The notes beneath the pieces were generated by a model that saw only the letters and a program-made list of their open reading frames with translations, searched no databases and had not been told where the DNA came from. From positions 62,001 to 126,000 of the forward strand of contig NZ_CAWLFA010000007.1 in NCBI RefSeq assembly GCF_963860125.1: 64,000 nt of DNA, read 5' to 3'. Made by a program: the position numbers and the translations under genes. Position 1 is the first letter of the stretch, and every line of letters starts with the position of its first letter. Source of the stretch: Picosynechococcus sp. PCC 7002. Lineage in GTDB: Bacteria > Cyanobacteriota > Cyanobacteriia > Cyanobacteriales > MRBY01. Of this stretch, positions 9,501 to 18,225 are shown one piece after another.

Positions 9501-11563
9501 AGGATATTGGTGTCGTGGGTGCGACCACACCAACCCTGGACAGAATCTCGAACTCTGGTGATGTGGGCATTTTCCCATCTGATTTTGACTTAAATCCTAC
9601 TCCAGCACAGTTGGATGCTTTGGCCGCAGAAATTCAGGCTGAGGTTGATGCTTTGTTGGCTGCAAATCCCGACATGAACAAGGTTGTACTGTTGTCTCAT
9701 ATGCAACAGCTCAACATTGAGCGTGCTTTGGCAGAGCGGTTGGTTAACGTTGATATCATCGTTGGCGGCGGTTCCAATACTCGCCTGTTTGATGAGAACG
9801 ATCGTCCTCGTGCAGGGGATAGTAATCAAGGTGACTATCCTGAGTTTATCGACAACGCAGGTGGAACCAAGACTGCACTGGTCAACACAGATGGTAGTTA
9901 CAAATATGTGGGCCGCTTGGTGATTGACTTTGATGCTGACGGTAACATTATTCCTGAAAGCTACGACCCAACAGTATCTGGGGCTTATGCGACCGATGCT
10001 CAAGGTGTAGCCGACCTCAACGCTGAGAATCTGGTTGACCCTGAGATTCAAGAAATTGTGAACGCGATCGAAGCTCAAATTCTTGCTACTGAAAGCAATG
10101 TTTTCGGTATCTCTGATGTCTTCCTCAACGGCAATCGCTCTGGTCTTGACACGCCTGAAGAAACGGACGGGGTGCGGACACAGGAAACCAACCTGGGTAA
10201 CTTGACTGCTGATGCAAACTTGGCGATCGCCAAAGAATTCGATTCCGAAGTAGTTGTATCCATCAAAAATGGTGGCGGTATCCGCGCTTCCATTGGGCAA
10301 GTTGTTGTCCCTGCTGGCGGTACTGAAGCCGTTCGTTTGCCTAACGAAGCAGTGTTTGACAGTGACGGTAACGTTGTTAAGCCTGAAGGTGGCATTAGCC
10401 AGAACGACATCCAAGCGGCTCTGGCCTTTAACAATGGCTTGACCTTGCTAACCCTGACAAAAGCTGAATTAGTGGCGGTGCTTGAGCATGGTGTAAGTCT
10501 CATTCCTGGTGTTGCTGGTCAATTCCCTCAAATCTCTGGCGTTAAGTTTTCCTATGACCCAGACCTGGCTGAAGGCGATCGCATCATTAGTGCTGGCATC
10601 TTTGATGAAAACGATGACCTTATCGCTGAACTGGTGCGCGATGGCGAAATTGTAGGCGATGCTAATCAGACCTTCCGTATTGTCACCCTCAACTTTTTAG
10701 CAAGTGGTGGTGATGGCTATCCATTTCCCACAGGTGACTCAGTCAACCGAGTTGATCTCACTGACCTTGATGGCGATGGTCAAGACGACAATCAGCTAAC
10801 CGGGGATGCCACCTTCGCAGCAGATGGAACTGAACAGGATGCTCTAGCTGAGTATTTACTAGATAACTTCAGTACTCCAGAAACAGCATTTGCTCAAGAG
10901 GATGTAGGCCGTACTCTGGATGAACGTATCCAAAACCTCAACTTCCGTGATGATAGTGTACTTGGTGAATCTACTAATGGCCAGGTTATCTTTAGAGCGA
11001 TAAATTTAATTTCCTCTATTTTTCAAAGAGTTTTGGGGCCATTTAGCAACAATGTGAATCTGGGTAACATCCTCTTCAGTGATGAAGAAGGTGTTGAAGA
11101 TAGCTTTGATATCTTCAACACAAATTTACGGCAGCGTATCCTGGGGAATCGCAACAACACCACTTCCTTAAATAACCTGGATAACCAGATGTGGGGCCGC
11201 AATAACTCGGATGATGTGATGAACGCCTTGGGCGGTGACGATTCCGGGTACGGCCAGAGTGATGATGACATCCTGCGCGGCGATCGCGGCAACGGCATCC
11301 TGAATGGTGGCATAGGTGATGACATTCTCACGGGTGGCAAGGGTCTAGGAACCTTTGTCCTCAACTCCGGCGGGGCAGGCGTTAATACCATCACTGACTT
11401 TGAACTCGGCATTGACCGTATTGTCTTAGGCAACTTAAGCGTTAACGAGGTTCAGTTGGCTGACACATCTATTAACACTATGATGTCGGCTAGTCCCAGT
11501 GATCTACTAGGCATCTTTACCGGTGTACAGCTCAGTGGTTTTGAAAGCGAGGTTTTTGCATAA
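6503..11563 (+). CDS. secreted nuclease / 5'-nucleotidase with RTX tail
   Basis: A 1686-residue acidic protein with no N-terminal signal peptide. Residues about 1-185 look like a beta-rich adhesion or lamin-tail-like domain. An OB-like domain (about 195-300) precedes an ExeM/NucH-type endonuclease/exonuclease/phosphatase domain (about 480-830) with KVASFNVLNFF, GLVELENEFG, NHFKSKG, LGDLNAYG and SSDHDPL. Then comes a 5'-nucleotidase-like metallophosphoesterase and C-terminal domain (about 835-1460) with GNHEFDFG and NGGGIRAS. In its first metal motif the usual DxH is replaced (LLHAADQEAG). The tail (about 1565-1686) has a few RTX nonapeptides (GGIGDDILTGG) and a type I secretion end (TITDFELGIDRI). 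Start GTG at 6503 follows GGGAG. It should degrade extracellular DNA and strip phosphate from nucleotides, exported by the locus that follows. Confidence 0.88.
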   Translation: MTATILSAGDIAIIGFNFDNPDEFAFVPLIDLGAGTEINFTDNGWQAAGTFRSNEGTFTWTALTDVDAGTIINPVVSGISFSASGDQIIAYQGDASSPTFIYALNSEGNPGVWQSDSTNSNTSALPTGLVNGETAVALDEIDNAIYTGITTGTKAELLAAISNKSNWSGNDSTRQILPANAFSVSSISDDDLPPLTLISTIQGNGDVSPLEGELVTIEAVVVGDFQDGDAGTNGDFNGFFVQEEDADADGDAATSEGLFIFDGNSPIVDVNVGDIVRVTGTVNEFFGETQLSGVTVEVINDSDNSNQVTPATLTFPVAETVTNSDGALIADLEAYEGMLVTIPQELTVSDLFTLGRFGDVGLYADGRLETYTQTNMPSVDGFQAYQDLGVRNTVILDDGSTAQNPAVIPFEIPSEPGDAAGQLDANDDLNVGDTVTGLTGVVRFSRGSGGSGDEIYRINPVDTVEFVNTNPRPTEAPDVGGSLKVASFNVLNFFTSLGDENLTSGPDGLDPRGADNQEEFDRQVAKLVSALAEIEADVFGLVELENEFGDVNGDGEFAIGFLADALNAVIPGANYQYVDPGTDYVGTDAIAVGFIYNANTVGIAEGTTVAVLSDSDLAGLGVDPGNPVFDGSGTSRNPIAVTFEELATGETFTAVNNHFKSKGSVSPFGNNAGTGDGTGNNNEARLQAAIAVNAWLDTDPTGSGDSDFLILGDLNAYGMEDPIQYLLDEGYVDTIEKFLPDGESIYSFGFPLDLETSPQVQAFGALDYALANESLASQVVDAAEWHINADEASAFDYNTNFKPQAQIDGLFGANPFRSSDHDPLIIGLDLSSEPEVFTLELLHAADQEAGAAAVQDIPNFSAVLNALRAQDLGNDGIVDNTLTLSSGDAFIPGLFFDASAAAFGSGGIADIQIQNELGFQAIALGNHEFDFGTETLASLIDGSAPGSILGEDFTGANFPYLSANLDFSTDANLAPLAVVGGQAPQANVVTSSTVIDVNGEDIGVVGATTPTLDRISNSGDVGIFPSDFDLNPTPAQLDALAAEIQAEVDALLAANPDMNKVVLLSHMQQLNIERALAERLVNVDIIVGGGSNTRLFDENDRPRAGDSNQGDYPEFIDNAGGTKTALVNTDGSYKYVGRLVIDFDADGNIIPESYDPTVSGAYATDAQGVADLNAENLVDPEIQEIVNAIEAQILATESNVFGISDVFLNGNRSGLDTPEETDGVRTQETNLGNLTADANLAIAKEFDSEVVVSIKNGGGIRASIGQVVVPAGGTEAVRLPNEAVFDSDGNVVKPEGGISQNDIQAALAFNNGLTLLTLTKAELVAVLEHGVSLIPGVAGQFPQISGVKFSYDPDLAEGDRIISAGIFDENDDLIAELVRDGEIVGDANQTFRIVTLNFLASGGDGYPFPTGDSVNRVDLTDLDGDGQDDNQLTGDATFAADGTEQDALAEYLLDNFSTPETAFAQEDVGRTLDERIQNLNFRDDSVLGESTNGQVIFRAINLISSIFQRVLGPFSNNVNLGNILFSDEEGVEDSFDIFNTNLRQRILGNRNNTTSLNNLDNQMWGRNNSDDVMNALGGDDSGYGQSDDDILRGDRGNGILNGGIGDDILTGGKGLGTFVLNSGGAGVNTITDFELGIDRIVLGNLSVNEVQLADTSINTMMSASPSDLLGIFTGVQLSGFESEVFA

Positions 11564-11581
11564 GTTAACCCTGAACTAAAG

Positions 11582-11620
11582 TTCCAGGGATGAACAGTAT
11601 CTGTCCTCCCTGGAATTTAC
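11582..11620 (+). terminator. terminator after the secreted nuclease gene
   Basis: Nine-base perfect arms TTCCAGGGA and TCCCTGGAA (11582-11590 and 11607-11615) are followed by TTTACTT, only 19 bases after the stop codon. This separates the secreted substrate from the secretion genes downstream, which must have their own promoter. Confidence 0.65.
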
Positions 11621-12139
11621 TTATTAGTCAGGCACTGTTTACCCAAATGCAATAACGGAGTCAACGCATTTTTGATTCACTCTCGAACCTTCTTGAAAGT
11701 TTTAAAGCGTGATTGCTAACACAAATCCTGCCCAAGTCTCTTAAGTTTTGTACAAAATCTCTGGAGAGATTCTCTATTCTTAAATAGGTCTTATAAAAAC
11801 CGATAAAACACCTGAAAATCTACTGTTTTTGGCCTTAATAGATAAAGTTATTTCATCCTTATTCACCCCCCTTACTTGTATCTAGAGGAAAAAATTTAAA
11901 GAAAAATACACACTCCATTATTCAGCATAAAAACTACATATTGCACCTTCAAAGACTTCTGATTAAATAGACTGGGCTAGCCCATAATTTTTTTTAATTT
12001 AGCATAAATCTTTTTAGACTAAAAGCTTGGTGTTATTGGGAAAAACTTTAAAAATAATAGACAAATTAAATTAATAAAATGCTTCAATTATTTTGACTGA
12101 TTTTCACTACAGATACTATTTCGTCAAGGAAACTCGTTC
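11621..12139. other. intergenic region before the secretion operon
   Basis: About 520 bases, very AT-rich, without an open frame that I can support. It should contain the promoter of the PPIase-ABC-HlyD operon. I see no clear operator. Confidence 0.4.
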
Positions 12140-12874
12140 ATGAGAATTCGAATTAGAGAGCAAAACCTGGAACAAGATGATTTAATTAGGTTACTTGTCC
12201 AATATCAATTATTGCCCCAGTTAGCTAGAGAAATCATTCTTGATCAAGAAATTACTAGCTTAGAGGAAATAGAATATAACCCCGAAGATATCCAGATTGC
12301 AATCCAACAGTTTGTAAAAAAATTACAACTAAAGTCAGAAAGTCAATTACAAATTTGGTTGCAGAATAATGATCTACAGCCAGAACAGTTATCGGCGATC
12401 GCAACTCGCCCCCTAAAAATTGAAAAGCTTAAACAAGTTAGGTGGGGAAATAATATAGAAGCTTATTTTATGGAACGAAAAGATCAGTTAGATCGAATGA
12501 TTTATTCATTAATTCGCACCCAGGATGCTGGGATTGCCCAAGAACTGTACTTTCGAATTCTGGATGATGCGACAGCATTTGCTCCCCTTGCCGGACAATA
12601 TTCCCAGGGAGCAGAGGCGCAAACAGGGGGATTGGTTGGTCCTGTGGAAATGAGTACGCCCCACCCCCAAATTACCGCAGTTTTGAAAAATGCCCAGCCT
12701 GGAGCGTTAAAAGCACCGATGAAGATTGGTGAGTGGTATGTGGTACTGCGCCTAGAAGAGTTTCTGCCAGCTCAATTAGATGAGTTAATGCGGCAACGAC
12801 TCATAAATGAACAATTTGAAAAATGGTTAAAGGAATCCGTTAAAAATCAACTGACCATTCAATATTTAGAATAG
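12140..12874 (+). CDS. parvulin-type peptidyl-prolyl isomerase of a type I secretion locus
   Basis: A 244-residue protein without a signal peptide. The C-terminal half (about 110-235) matches a rotamase/PpiC domain: FAPLAGQYSQG, then GGLVGPVEM, then an HPQI element, and a final LRLEEFLPAQLDE...RLINEQFEKWL helix typical of SurA-like proteins. The N-terminal half is helical and would hold a client. In cyanobacteria such proteins are encoded next to a peptidase-domain ABC transporter and an HlyD protein, as here. A cytoplasmic place and a role in keeping the RTX substrate unfolded or delivering it are inferences from context. Confidence 0.82.
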   Translation: MRIRIREQNLEQDDLIRLLVQYQLLPQLAREIILDQEITSLEEIEYNPEDIQIAIQQFVKKLQLKSESQLQIWLQNNDLQPEQLSAIATRPLKIEKLKQVRWGNNIEAYFMERKDQLDRMIYSLIRTQDAGIAQELYFRILDDATAFAPLAGQYSQGAEAQTGGLVGPVEMSTPHPQITAVLKNAQPGALKAPMKIGEWYVVLRLEEFLPAQLDELMRQRLINEQFEKWLKESVKNQLTIQYLE

Positions 12875-12942
12875 CAATACATTAATTTAAATGTCTTTTT
12901 TCTTATTCTAAAACTTAATTATTTTTCCCTATTTTGTCTCGC

Positions 12943-15900
12943 ATGAAACTGCTTTATCTAGAATTTTTAAGTCAAACCTCACCTTTTAATCAGTTATCGT
13001 CGGAATTGCTGACACAGCTAAATGGAAAATTAACTCCGTTTCGCTATCGTATGGGACAACCGATTTTACAGCGGGGTAAATTGTTGCATCAGGTGTCGAT
13101 TGTTTATCAGGGTCAAGTACGTTTACTGGGATATGATCCACGCAATCAAGCACCGATGACCCTGGGTTTGTTGCAGAAAGGGGGCGTAATTGGGTGGGTG
13201 AATGCGGCGCGGGGGGTTGCCTGTGAAACGGCGATCGCCTCCACGGAAGTGATTTGTTTGACTTTGACAAGCCAGGAATTTTTAGCGTTGCTTAATCAAT
13301 CGCCGGAACTCCATCAAGCATTGAGCGAACACTGCTCGATGGTAGAAGCTTTTGATTTGCTCAGTGATTATTATGCGCGACAGGCCAAGGTCAATGGCAA
13401 CCTCAAAGAGATTATCCATGGGGCATCGGCCCAAGCGGAAGTGTATCAGTTAGCAGCGGGCTCCTATGATCCGACCAGTCCGGAGGTGAGCTCTCTAGAA
13501 TTAGGCAAGATATGGTTCTTTAGTGGTGGTGGGACTTTGCTTGGTTATGGGCCCGGCGATCGCCTCCGGTTAGAAAAGCTGAAAACTATTGAAGTGAAAG
13601 GGATTCAGCCCGCCCGTTTGGTGGGATTTCCCGAATCGGCATGGACACATTTACTCGAAGATTTACAGCCAGAGCCGGAACCGCCGCCGCCAGTGGAATT
13701 GTTGCCTGATCCCTTTGACAATGGACAAGAGCCAGAGGAAGAGATCCCCTACGCCCCCGTGGAGATTGTGGGCTTGGCACCGGAGACTCCGGACGAAACA
13801 AACCCCAAAACCTATCCATTCATCAAAGCAAAAACAGAAAAAGAAGGGGCGATCGCCTGCTTTCAGATGTTGGCGCAATACTACAAAATGCGCTTTAAGG
13901 GCGACATTATCCGCCGCGTTGTGGACGAACAATTCAAACGCTATGATGTTTTGTCGTTGCCCAACTGTGGGGCGATCGCCGAGCTGATGGGACTCAATGC
14001 CCAACTGGTGAAAATCCCGACCAAAACCGTTACCCGTCTCACTGTGCCCCTGATGGTGAAATGGCGCGACAGTTTAGTCGTGGTCTATGAAGTGGGCGAT
14101 CGCCAAATTACCGTGGCAATGCCCAATATGGGCTTAGTCAAACGCAACCCCCAAGACTTTATAGAAGGATGGGGCGATGAAAATGGTTTAGTCGAAGTTG
14201 TATTACTGCAAAAAGGCAAATATACCCCCGAAGAACGATTTGGTCTTAGTTGGTTTATTCCCGCCATTAAAAAATATAAATGGATTTTAATTGAAGTTTT
14301 AGTGGCTTCTTTTTTAGTACAACTTTTTGCCCTAGCGAACCCCCTGATTATTCAGCAAATCATTGATAAAGTCATCGTTCAACAAAGTGGTGATACCCTA
14401 CAAGTATATGGCGCATTGTTGTTGATTTTAGCTGTCTTTGAAGCAGTTCTAAGTAGTTTAAGAACCTATCTTTTTGTCGATACCACCAACCGTATTGATA
14501 TGAGTTTAGGTTCCGAAATTATCGATCATCTGTTCCGTTTACCGCTGCAATACTTTGAAAAACGACCTGTCGGGGAAATTTCCACTAGAGTTGGGGAATT
14601 AGAGCAAATTAGACAATTTTTAACAGGCACAGCCTTAACAGTTGTTCTCGATGCTATTTTTTCCGTGGTCTATATTGTCGTGATGTTTTACTACCACGGC
14701 AAATTAGCGGCGGTTGCCCTCAGCGTGATCCCTATTTTTATTGTGGCGACCTTAATTTTTTCCCCGATCATTCGGCGGCAACTGCGGGAAAAAGCCGAGA
14801 AAAATGCCCGGAGTCAATCCTATTTAGTGGAGGTAATGACTGGGGTGCAGACGGTAAAAGCTCAAAACATCGAACTGCGATCGCGCTGGAAATGGCAAGA
14901 AAAATACGCCCGTTATGTGTCAGCAGGTTTTAACACGGTGATTACTTCAACGGCATCCAGTTCCGTGAGTAATTTTTTGAATAAATTGTCGGGGTTGTTG
15001 GTGCTGTGGTATGGGACATCGCTGGTATTAGAAGGGCCGGATGTGTTGACCCTCGGACAATTGATCGCCTTTCGGATTATTGCCGGATATGTGACTTCGC
15101 CGATTTTACGACTCACCCAACTTTGGCAGAATTTCCAAGAAACCTCCATCTCCCTTGAACGGTTAGCCGATATTGTCGATCATCCCCAAGAGGGCGAGGA
15201 AGACCGCGAGAATATTCCGATGCCGCTGATTAAAGGGGCAGTGACCTATGAAAATGTCAGTTTCCGCTTTAAAAAGCATGGGGCGTTAAACCTGAATAAT
15301 GTGAATCTGTATTTTCCGGCGGGAACCTTTGTGGCGGTGGTGGGGCAGAGTGGTGCGGGAAAAAGTACCTTAACAAAATTGCTTTCGCGACTTTATGAAC
15401 CGGAAGCGGGGCGAATTTTAATTGATGGCTACGATGTGAATAAGGTGGAGTTGTACTCGTTGCGGCGGCAGGTGGGGGTTGTGCCCCAAGAAACGCTGTT
15501 GTTTGAGGGAACCATTCAGGAAAATATTGCCCTGACAAATCCGGAGGCGGAACCAGCGGAAATTGAATACGCGGCACGGGTGGCAGCCGCCCACGATTTC
15601 ATTATGGAAGCTCTGCCCAATGGCTATAACACGCAGGTGGGGGAACGGGGGGCGGCACTTTCTGGGGGACAGAAACAACGGATTGCGATCGCCCGCTCGG
15701 TGTTACAGCGTCCCCAAATTTTGGTGTTAGACGAAGCCACTAGCGCCCTCGATTATTTAACGGAGCGGGAGGTGTGCAATAACCTCAAGAGAACATTTCA
15801 CGATACGACGGTATTTTTTATCACTCACCGCCTCGACACGATTAAGGATGCTGATGTGATTGTGTTGATGCACGAGGGCTGTGTGGCGGAACAGGGAACC

Positions 15901-15972
15901 CATGACGAGTTAATGGCAATGCGAGGGCGATATTACAGCCTTTATCAGCAGCAGTCCCGCAGTGAGGCTTAA
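12943..15972 (+). CDS. type I secretion ABC transporter with cNMP-type and C39-like domains
   Basis: A 1009-residue fused transporter. I use the ATG at 12943 rather than the TTG nine bases before it. Residues about 15-130 look like a cyclic-nucleotide-binding-type domain. An acidic, proline-rich linker (about 240-290) follows. Residues about 290-425 form a C39-like domain in which the catalytic Cys position is Gly (KEGAIACFQML where active enzymes have DCGxACL), and the His region reads SLVVVYEV. Six membrane segments (about 440-720) precede the ATPase: Walker A GQSGAGKST, signature LSGGQKQRIAIARS, Walker B ILVLDEATSALD. A dead C39-like domain, as in HlyB, recognises RTX substrates without cutting. 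It lies between the isomerase and HlyD genes of the same operon and is the likely exporter of the secreted nuclease. Confidence 0.9.
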   Translation: MKLLYLEFLSQTSPFNQLSSELLTQLNGKLTPFRYRMGQPILQRGKLLHQVSIVYQGQVRLLGYDPRNQAPMTLGLLQKGGVIGWVNAARGVACETAIASTEVICLTLTSQEFLALLNQSPELHQALSEHCSMVEAFDLLSDYYARQAKVNGNLKEIIHGASAQAEVYQLAAGSYDPTSPEVSSLELGKIWFFSGGGTLLGYGPGDRLRLEKLKTIEVKGIQPARLVGFPESAWTHLLEDLQPEPEPPPPVELLPDPFDNGQEPEEEIPYAPVEIVGLAPETPDETNPKTYPFIKAKTEKEGAIACFQMLAQYYKMRFKGDIIRRVVDEQFKRYDVLSLPNCGAIAELMGLNAQLVKIPTKTVTRLTVPLMVKWRDSLVVVYEVGDRQITVAMPNMGLVKRNPQDFIEGWGDENGLVEVVLLQKGKYTPEERFGLSWFIPAIKKYKWILIEVLVASFLVQLFALANPLIIQQIIDKVIVQQSGDTLQVYGALLLILAVFEAVLSSLRTYLFVDTTNRIDMSLGSEIIDHLFRLPLQYFEKRPVGEISTRVGELEQIRQFLTGTALTVVLDAIFSVVYIVVMFYYHGKLAAVALSVIPIFIVATLIFSPIIRRQLREKAEKNARSQSYLVEVMTGVQTVKAQNIELRSRWKWQEKYARYVSAGFNTVITSTASSSVSNFLNKLSGLLVLWYGTSLVLEGPDVLTLGQLIAFRIIAGYVTSPILRLTQLWQNFQETSISLERLADIVDHPQEGEEDRENIPMPLIKGAVTYENVSFRFKKHGALNLNNVNLYFPAGTFVAVVGQSGAGKSTLTKLLSRLYEPEAGRILIDGYDVNKVELYSLRRQVGVVPQETLLFEGTIQENIALTNPEAEPAEIEYAARVAAAHDFIMEALPNGYNTQVGERGAALSGGQKQRIAIARSVLQRPQILVLDEATSALDYLTEREVCNNLKRTFHDTTVFFITHRLDTIKDADVIVLMHEGCVAEQGTHDELMAMRGRYYSLYQQQSRSEA

Positions 15973-16041
15973 TTTGCCTGATTTCTCTGATTTATTTTGA
16001 TTCTTTATTGTTGATCTTTTGCAAAGGCGATCGCTAAACCC

Positions 16042-17721
16042 ATGACCCAAACTACTTCTAACTCCAATTTTTCTGAAGATGCTATCCGCAAGGCAACCGA
16101 GCAACCTGACTTCGATCAGCCTGTGGTGTTGCGCCAATCTCCAACCCTCTCCCGCACTATTATCTGGGTGATCCTTGGGGTCACTGTTTCCACTGTCGCT
16201 TGGGCGGCGATCGCTAAAATTGAGCAAGTTGTCACTGCAACCGGTCAGCTGCAGCCCCAAAAAACCGTTCAGGAGATTCAATCGCCCATCAATGGTGTTG
16301 TTAAAGAAGTTTTTGTAGAAGATGGTGATCAGGTCGAAGCAGGCGAGTTGTTATTAACCTTTGATTCTGACGCCGCCGCCGCTAGTCAAAAATCTCTCTC
16401 AGCGATCAAGCAATCTTTACTCCAAGAAAATCAACTTTACCGTGCCATCCTCAGTAATACTGCCAATATCCAGGCTTTACAACAGCAGCTCACCCGCATA
16501 AATCTACCATCAGAGGTGAGGGCTTTGGCACTCAATCGTCTTAGTTTAATCAGTGAAACCCAAGTACTCCGGGCTCAGATTGGTGAAAATAACAGTCCTC
16601 TCAGTGCTAGCCAAGCGGCCCGGGTATCGGCGGCTCAACGGGAGACCCAATCACGTGTGATGGCATCCCAACTCGAATTAGAGCAATTACAGCAACGGTT
16701 AGCCCAAACGAGATCACAACTGGCTAATGCTCGAACACAACTCACCATCGATCAACAGATGCTTGCGGATATTCGCGATCGCAACCAACAGACCTTAACC
16801 CAAGCAAAAGAAAGCCTAGACATTGAAACTAAAATTTTAAATCGCGTGCAGAACCCTGAACTGGCCGGAGCTATCCCAGCTCTACAAATTGAGCGCCAAA
16901 GACAGCAAGTCGGCGATCGGCAAGCCCAACTGATTGAACAGCGTTCTAGTGGTGAAATTGAGCGTAAACAACAACAGCAGCAAATCGATAATCGCCGTGC
17001 CGAAATCGATCAACTCCTCAGGGAAGAACAACGGCTACAACTCGATATTCGTCAAGCCAATGCAGAGCTCACTAATGCCGAATCGTCTGTTGAGCGCTCC
17101 CAACGGGAGCAAGTGGATGGGGCTCAACAACGCCTAGCCGCCATTGATAGTGAACTCAACAAAATGATTGTTGAAAACAGCAAGCGTCTATCAGAAGTTG
17201 AGAGTCAACTGGCCCAAGTCAACGAAACCCTCAAATATCAAGGGGTGACAGCTCCCATTGCAGGAACTGTCTTTGATCTCCAGGCTGGCCCTCGTTTTGT
17301 TCCCCGTGCTGGTCAGGCTGAGCCACTGCTCAAAATTGTCCCCGATGATGCTCTGGTGGCTGAAGTATTTGTCACAAACCGTGATATCGGTTTTGTCCTG
17401 GAGCGTTTCCAAGCAAAACAAAAAACTACCCGGCCAGTTAGTGCTGATATTCGAATTGATTCATTTCCGTTCAGCAAATTTGGTGACATTGAAGGGGAGG
17501 TCATCAGTGTTGGTTCCGATGCCTTACCGCCTGATGAGATTTATCCTTACTACCGTTTCCCCGTGGGTATCTCTTTAGAGGAGCAAAGCCTGGATGGGCT
17601 GCCCTTACAATCCGGCATGTCTGTGAGCGTCAATATCAAAATTCAAGAAAAGCGCTCGGTATTGAGTTTGCTGACAAATCTATTTAACAAGCGCGTTGAT
17701 GATTTCAAACAGCTACGGTAA
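16042..17721 (+). CDS. HlyD-family periplasmic adaptor
   Basis: A 559-residue membrane fusion protein. One membrane segment lies at about residues 36-56 (IIWVILGVTVSTVAWAA). A split biotinyl-lipoyl domain follows (SPINGVVKEVFVEDGDQV, with its second half near GVTAPIAGTVFDL at about residue 400). Between them a long coiled coil (about 110-390) is rich in Gln, Glu, Arg and Leu. The C-terminus is a beta-barrel of the AprE/HlyD type. The gene is 69 bases after the ABC gene and completes the inner-membrane part of the type I system. The outer-membrane TolC-like partner is not in the window. Confidence 0.9.
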   Translation: MTQTTSNSNFSEDAIRKATEQPDFDQPVVLRQSPTLSRTIIWVILGVTVSTVAWAAIAKIEQVVTATGQLQPQKTVQEIQSPINGVVKEVFVEDGDQVEAGELLLTFDSDAAAASQKSLSAIKQSLLQENQLYRAILSNTANIQALQQQLTRINLPSEVRALALNRLSLISETQVLRAQIGENNSPLSASQAARVSAAQRETQSRVMASQLELEQLQQRLAQTRSQLANARTQLTIDQQMLADIRDRNQQTLTQAKESLDIETKILNRVQNPELAGAIPALQIERQRQQVGDRQAQLIEQRSSGEIERKQQQQQIDNRRAEIDQLLREEQRLQLDIRQANAELTNAESSVERSQREQVDGAQQRLAAIDSELNKMIVENSKRLSEVESQLAQVNETLKYQGVTAPIAGTVFDLQAGPRFVPRAGQAEPLLKIVPDDALVAEVFVTNRDIGFVLERFQAKQKTTRPVSADIRIDSFPFSKFGDIEGEVISVGSDALPPDEIYPYYRFPVGISLEEQSLDGLPLQSGMSVSVNIKIQEKRSVLSLLTNLFNKRVDDFKQLR

Positions 17722-17897
17722 CTGAGCTAAAAAAAAACTTTAGTTACAATTGTCTTTATTTTTAAGTCTACCTAGGGTCGCACCATAGAACAGAAAAAAC
17801 CAATCATACGCTAAGGATTATGTAAATATCTGAAAACTTTGTTACATAGGAAATCCAGTGATTGACTATAAGCTCATGAAAAGAAAAAAATCGTATG

Positions 17898-18225
17898 TTA
17901 AGAGTTAAGAACTCGCAACCCATTATCTCTGAGTACACTTTTAGGTGAAACATAGCGATAGAGAGTTGTTCGAGCGATACTCAACTCCTGACATAAAGCC
18001 GCAACGATCGTATCTCGCTGTGCCATAGCCCCTTGAGCCAAACGTACCTGAGCCTTGGAAAGTTCAAACTTGCGTCCGCCTTTGCGTCCTCGAGCGCGAG
18101 CTGCCGCCAAATCCGCAATGGTACCTTCTCGAATCAAATCCCGCTCAAACTCAGCCAACGATGCAAAGATGCCAAAGATGCCAAAGACCAATTTTCCCGC
18201 AGGAGTTGTCGTACCAATAGTCGCC
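17898..18225 (-). pseudogene. serine recombinase (resolvase) C-terminal fragment
   Basis: The last ~105 residues of an open frame that starts at 18503 are the end of a resolvase/invertase: TTPAGKLVFGIFGIF, LAEFERDLIREGT, AAARARGRKGG, and a helix-turn-helix near ELSIARTTLYRYV. The catalytic N-terminal domain with its Ser is missing. The GIFGIF piece comes from a 9-base tandem duplication (AAAGATGCC, near 18166-18190). The fragment is joined in frame to a decayed IS4 transposase, so the open frame 17898-18503 is a chance chimera of 201 residues and not one functional protein. Confidence 0.75.

Noticed and set aside
9590..10414. Long minus-strand open frame of 274 codons inside the secreted nuclease gene
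   Set aside because: It lies opposite a well-supported coding region, has no family features, and is a shadow of it.
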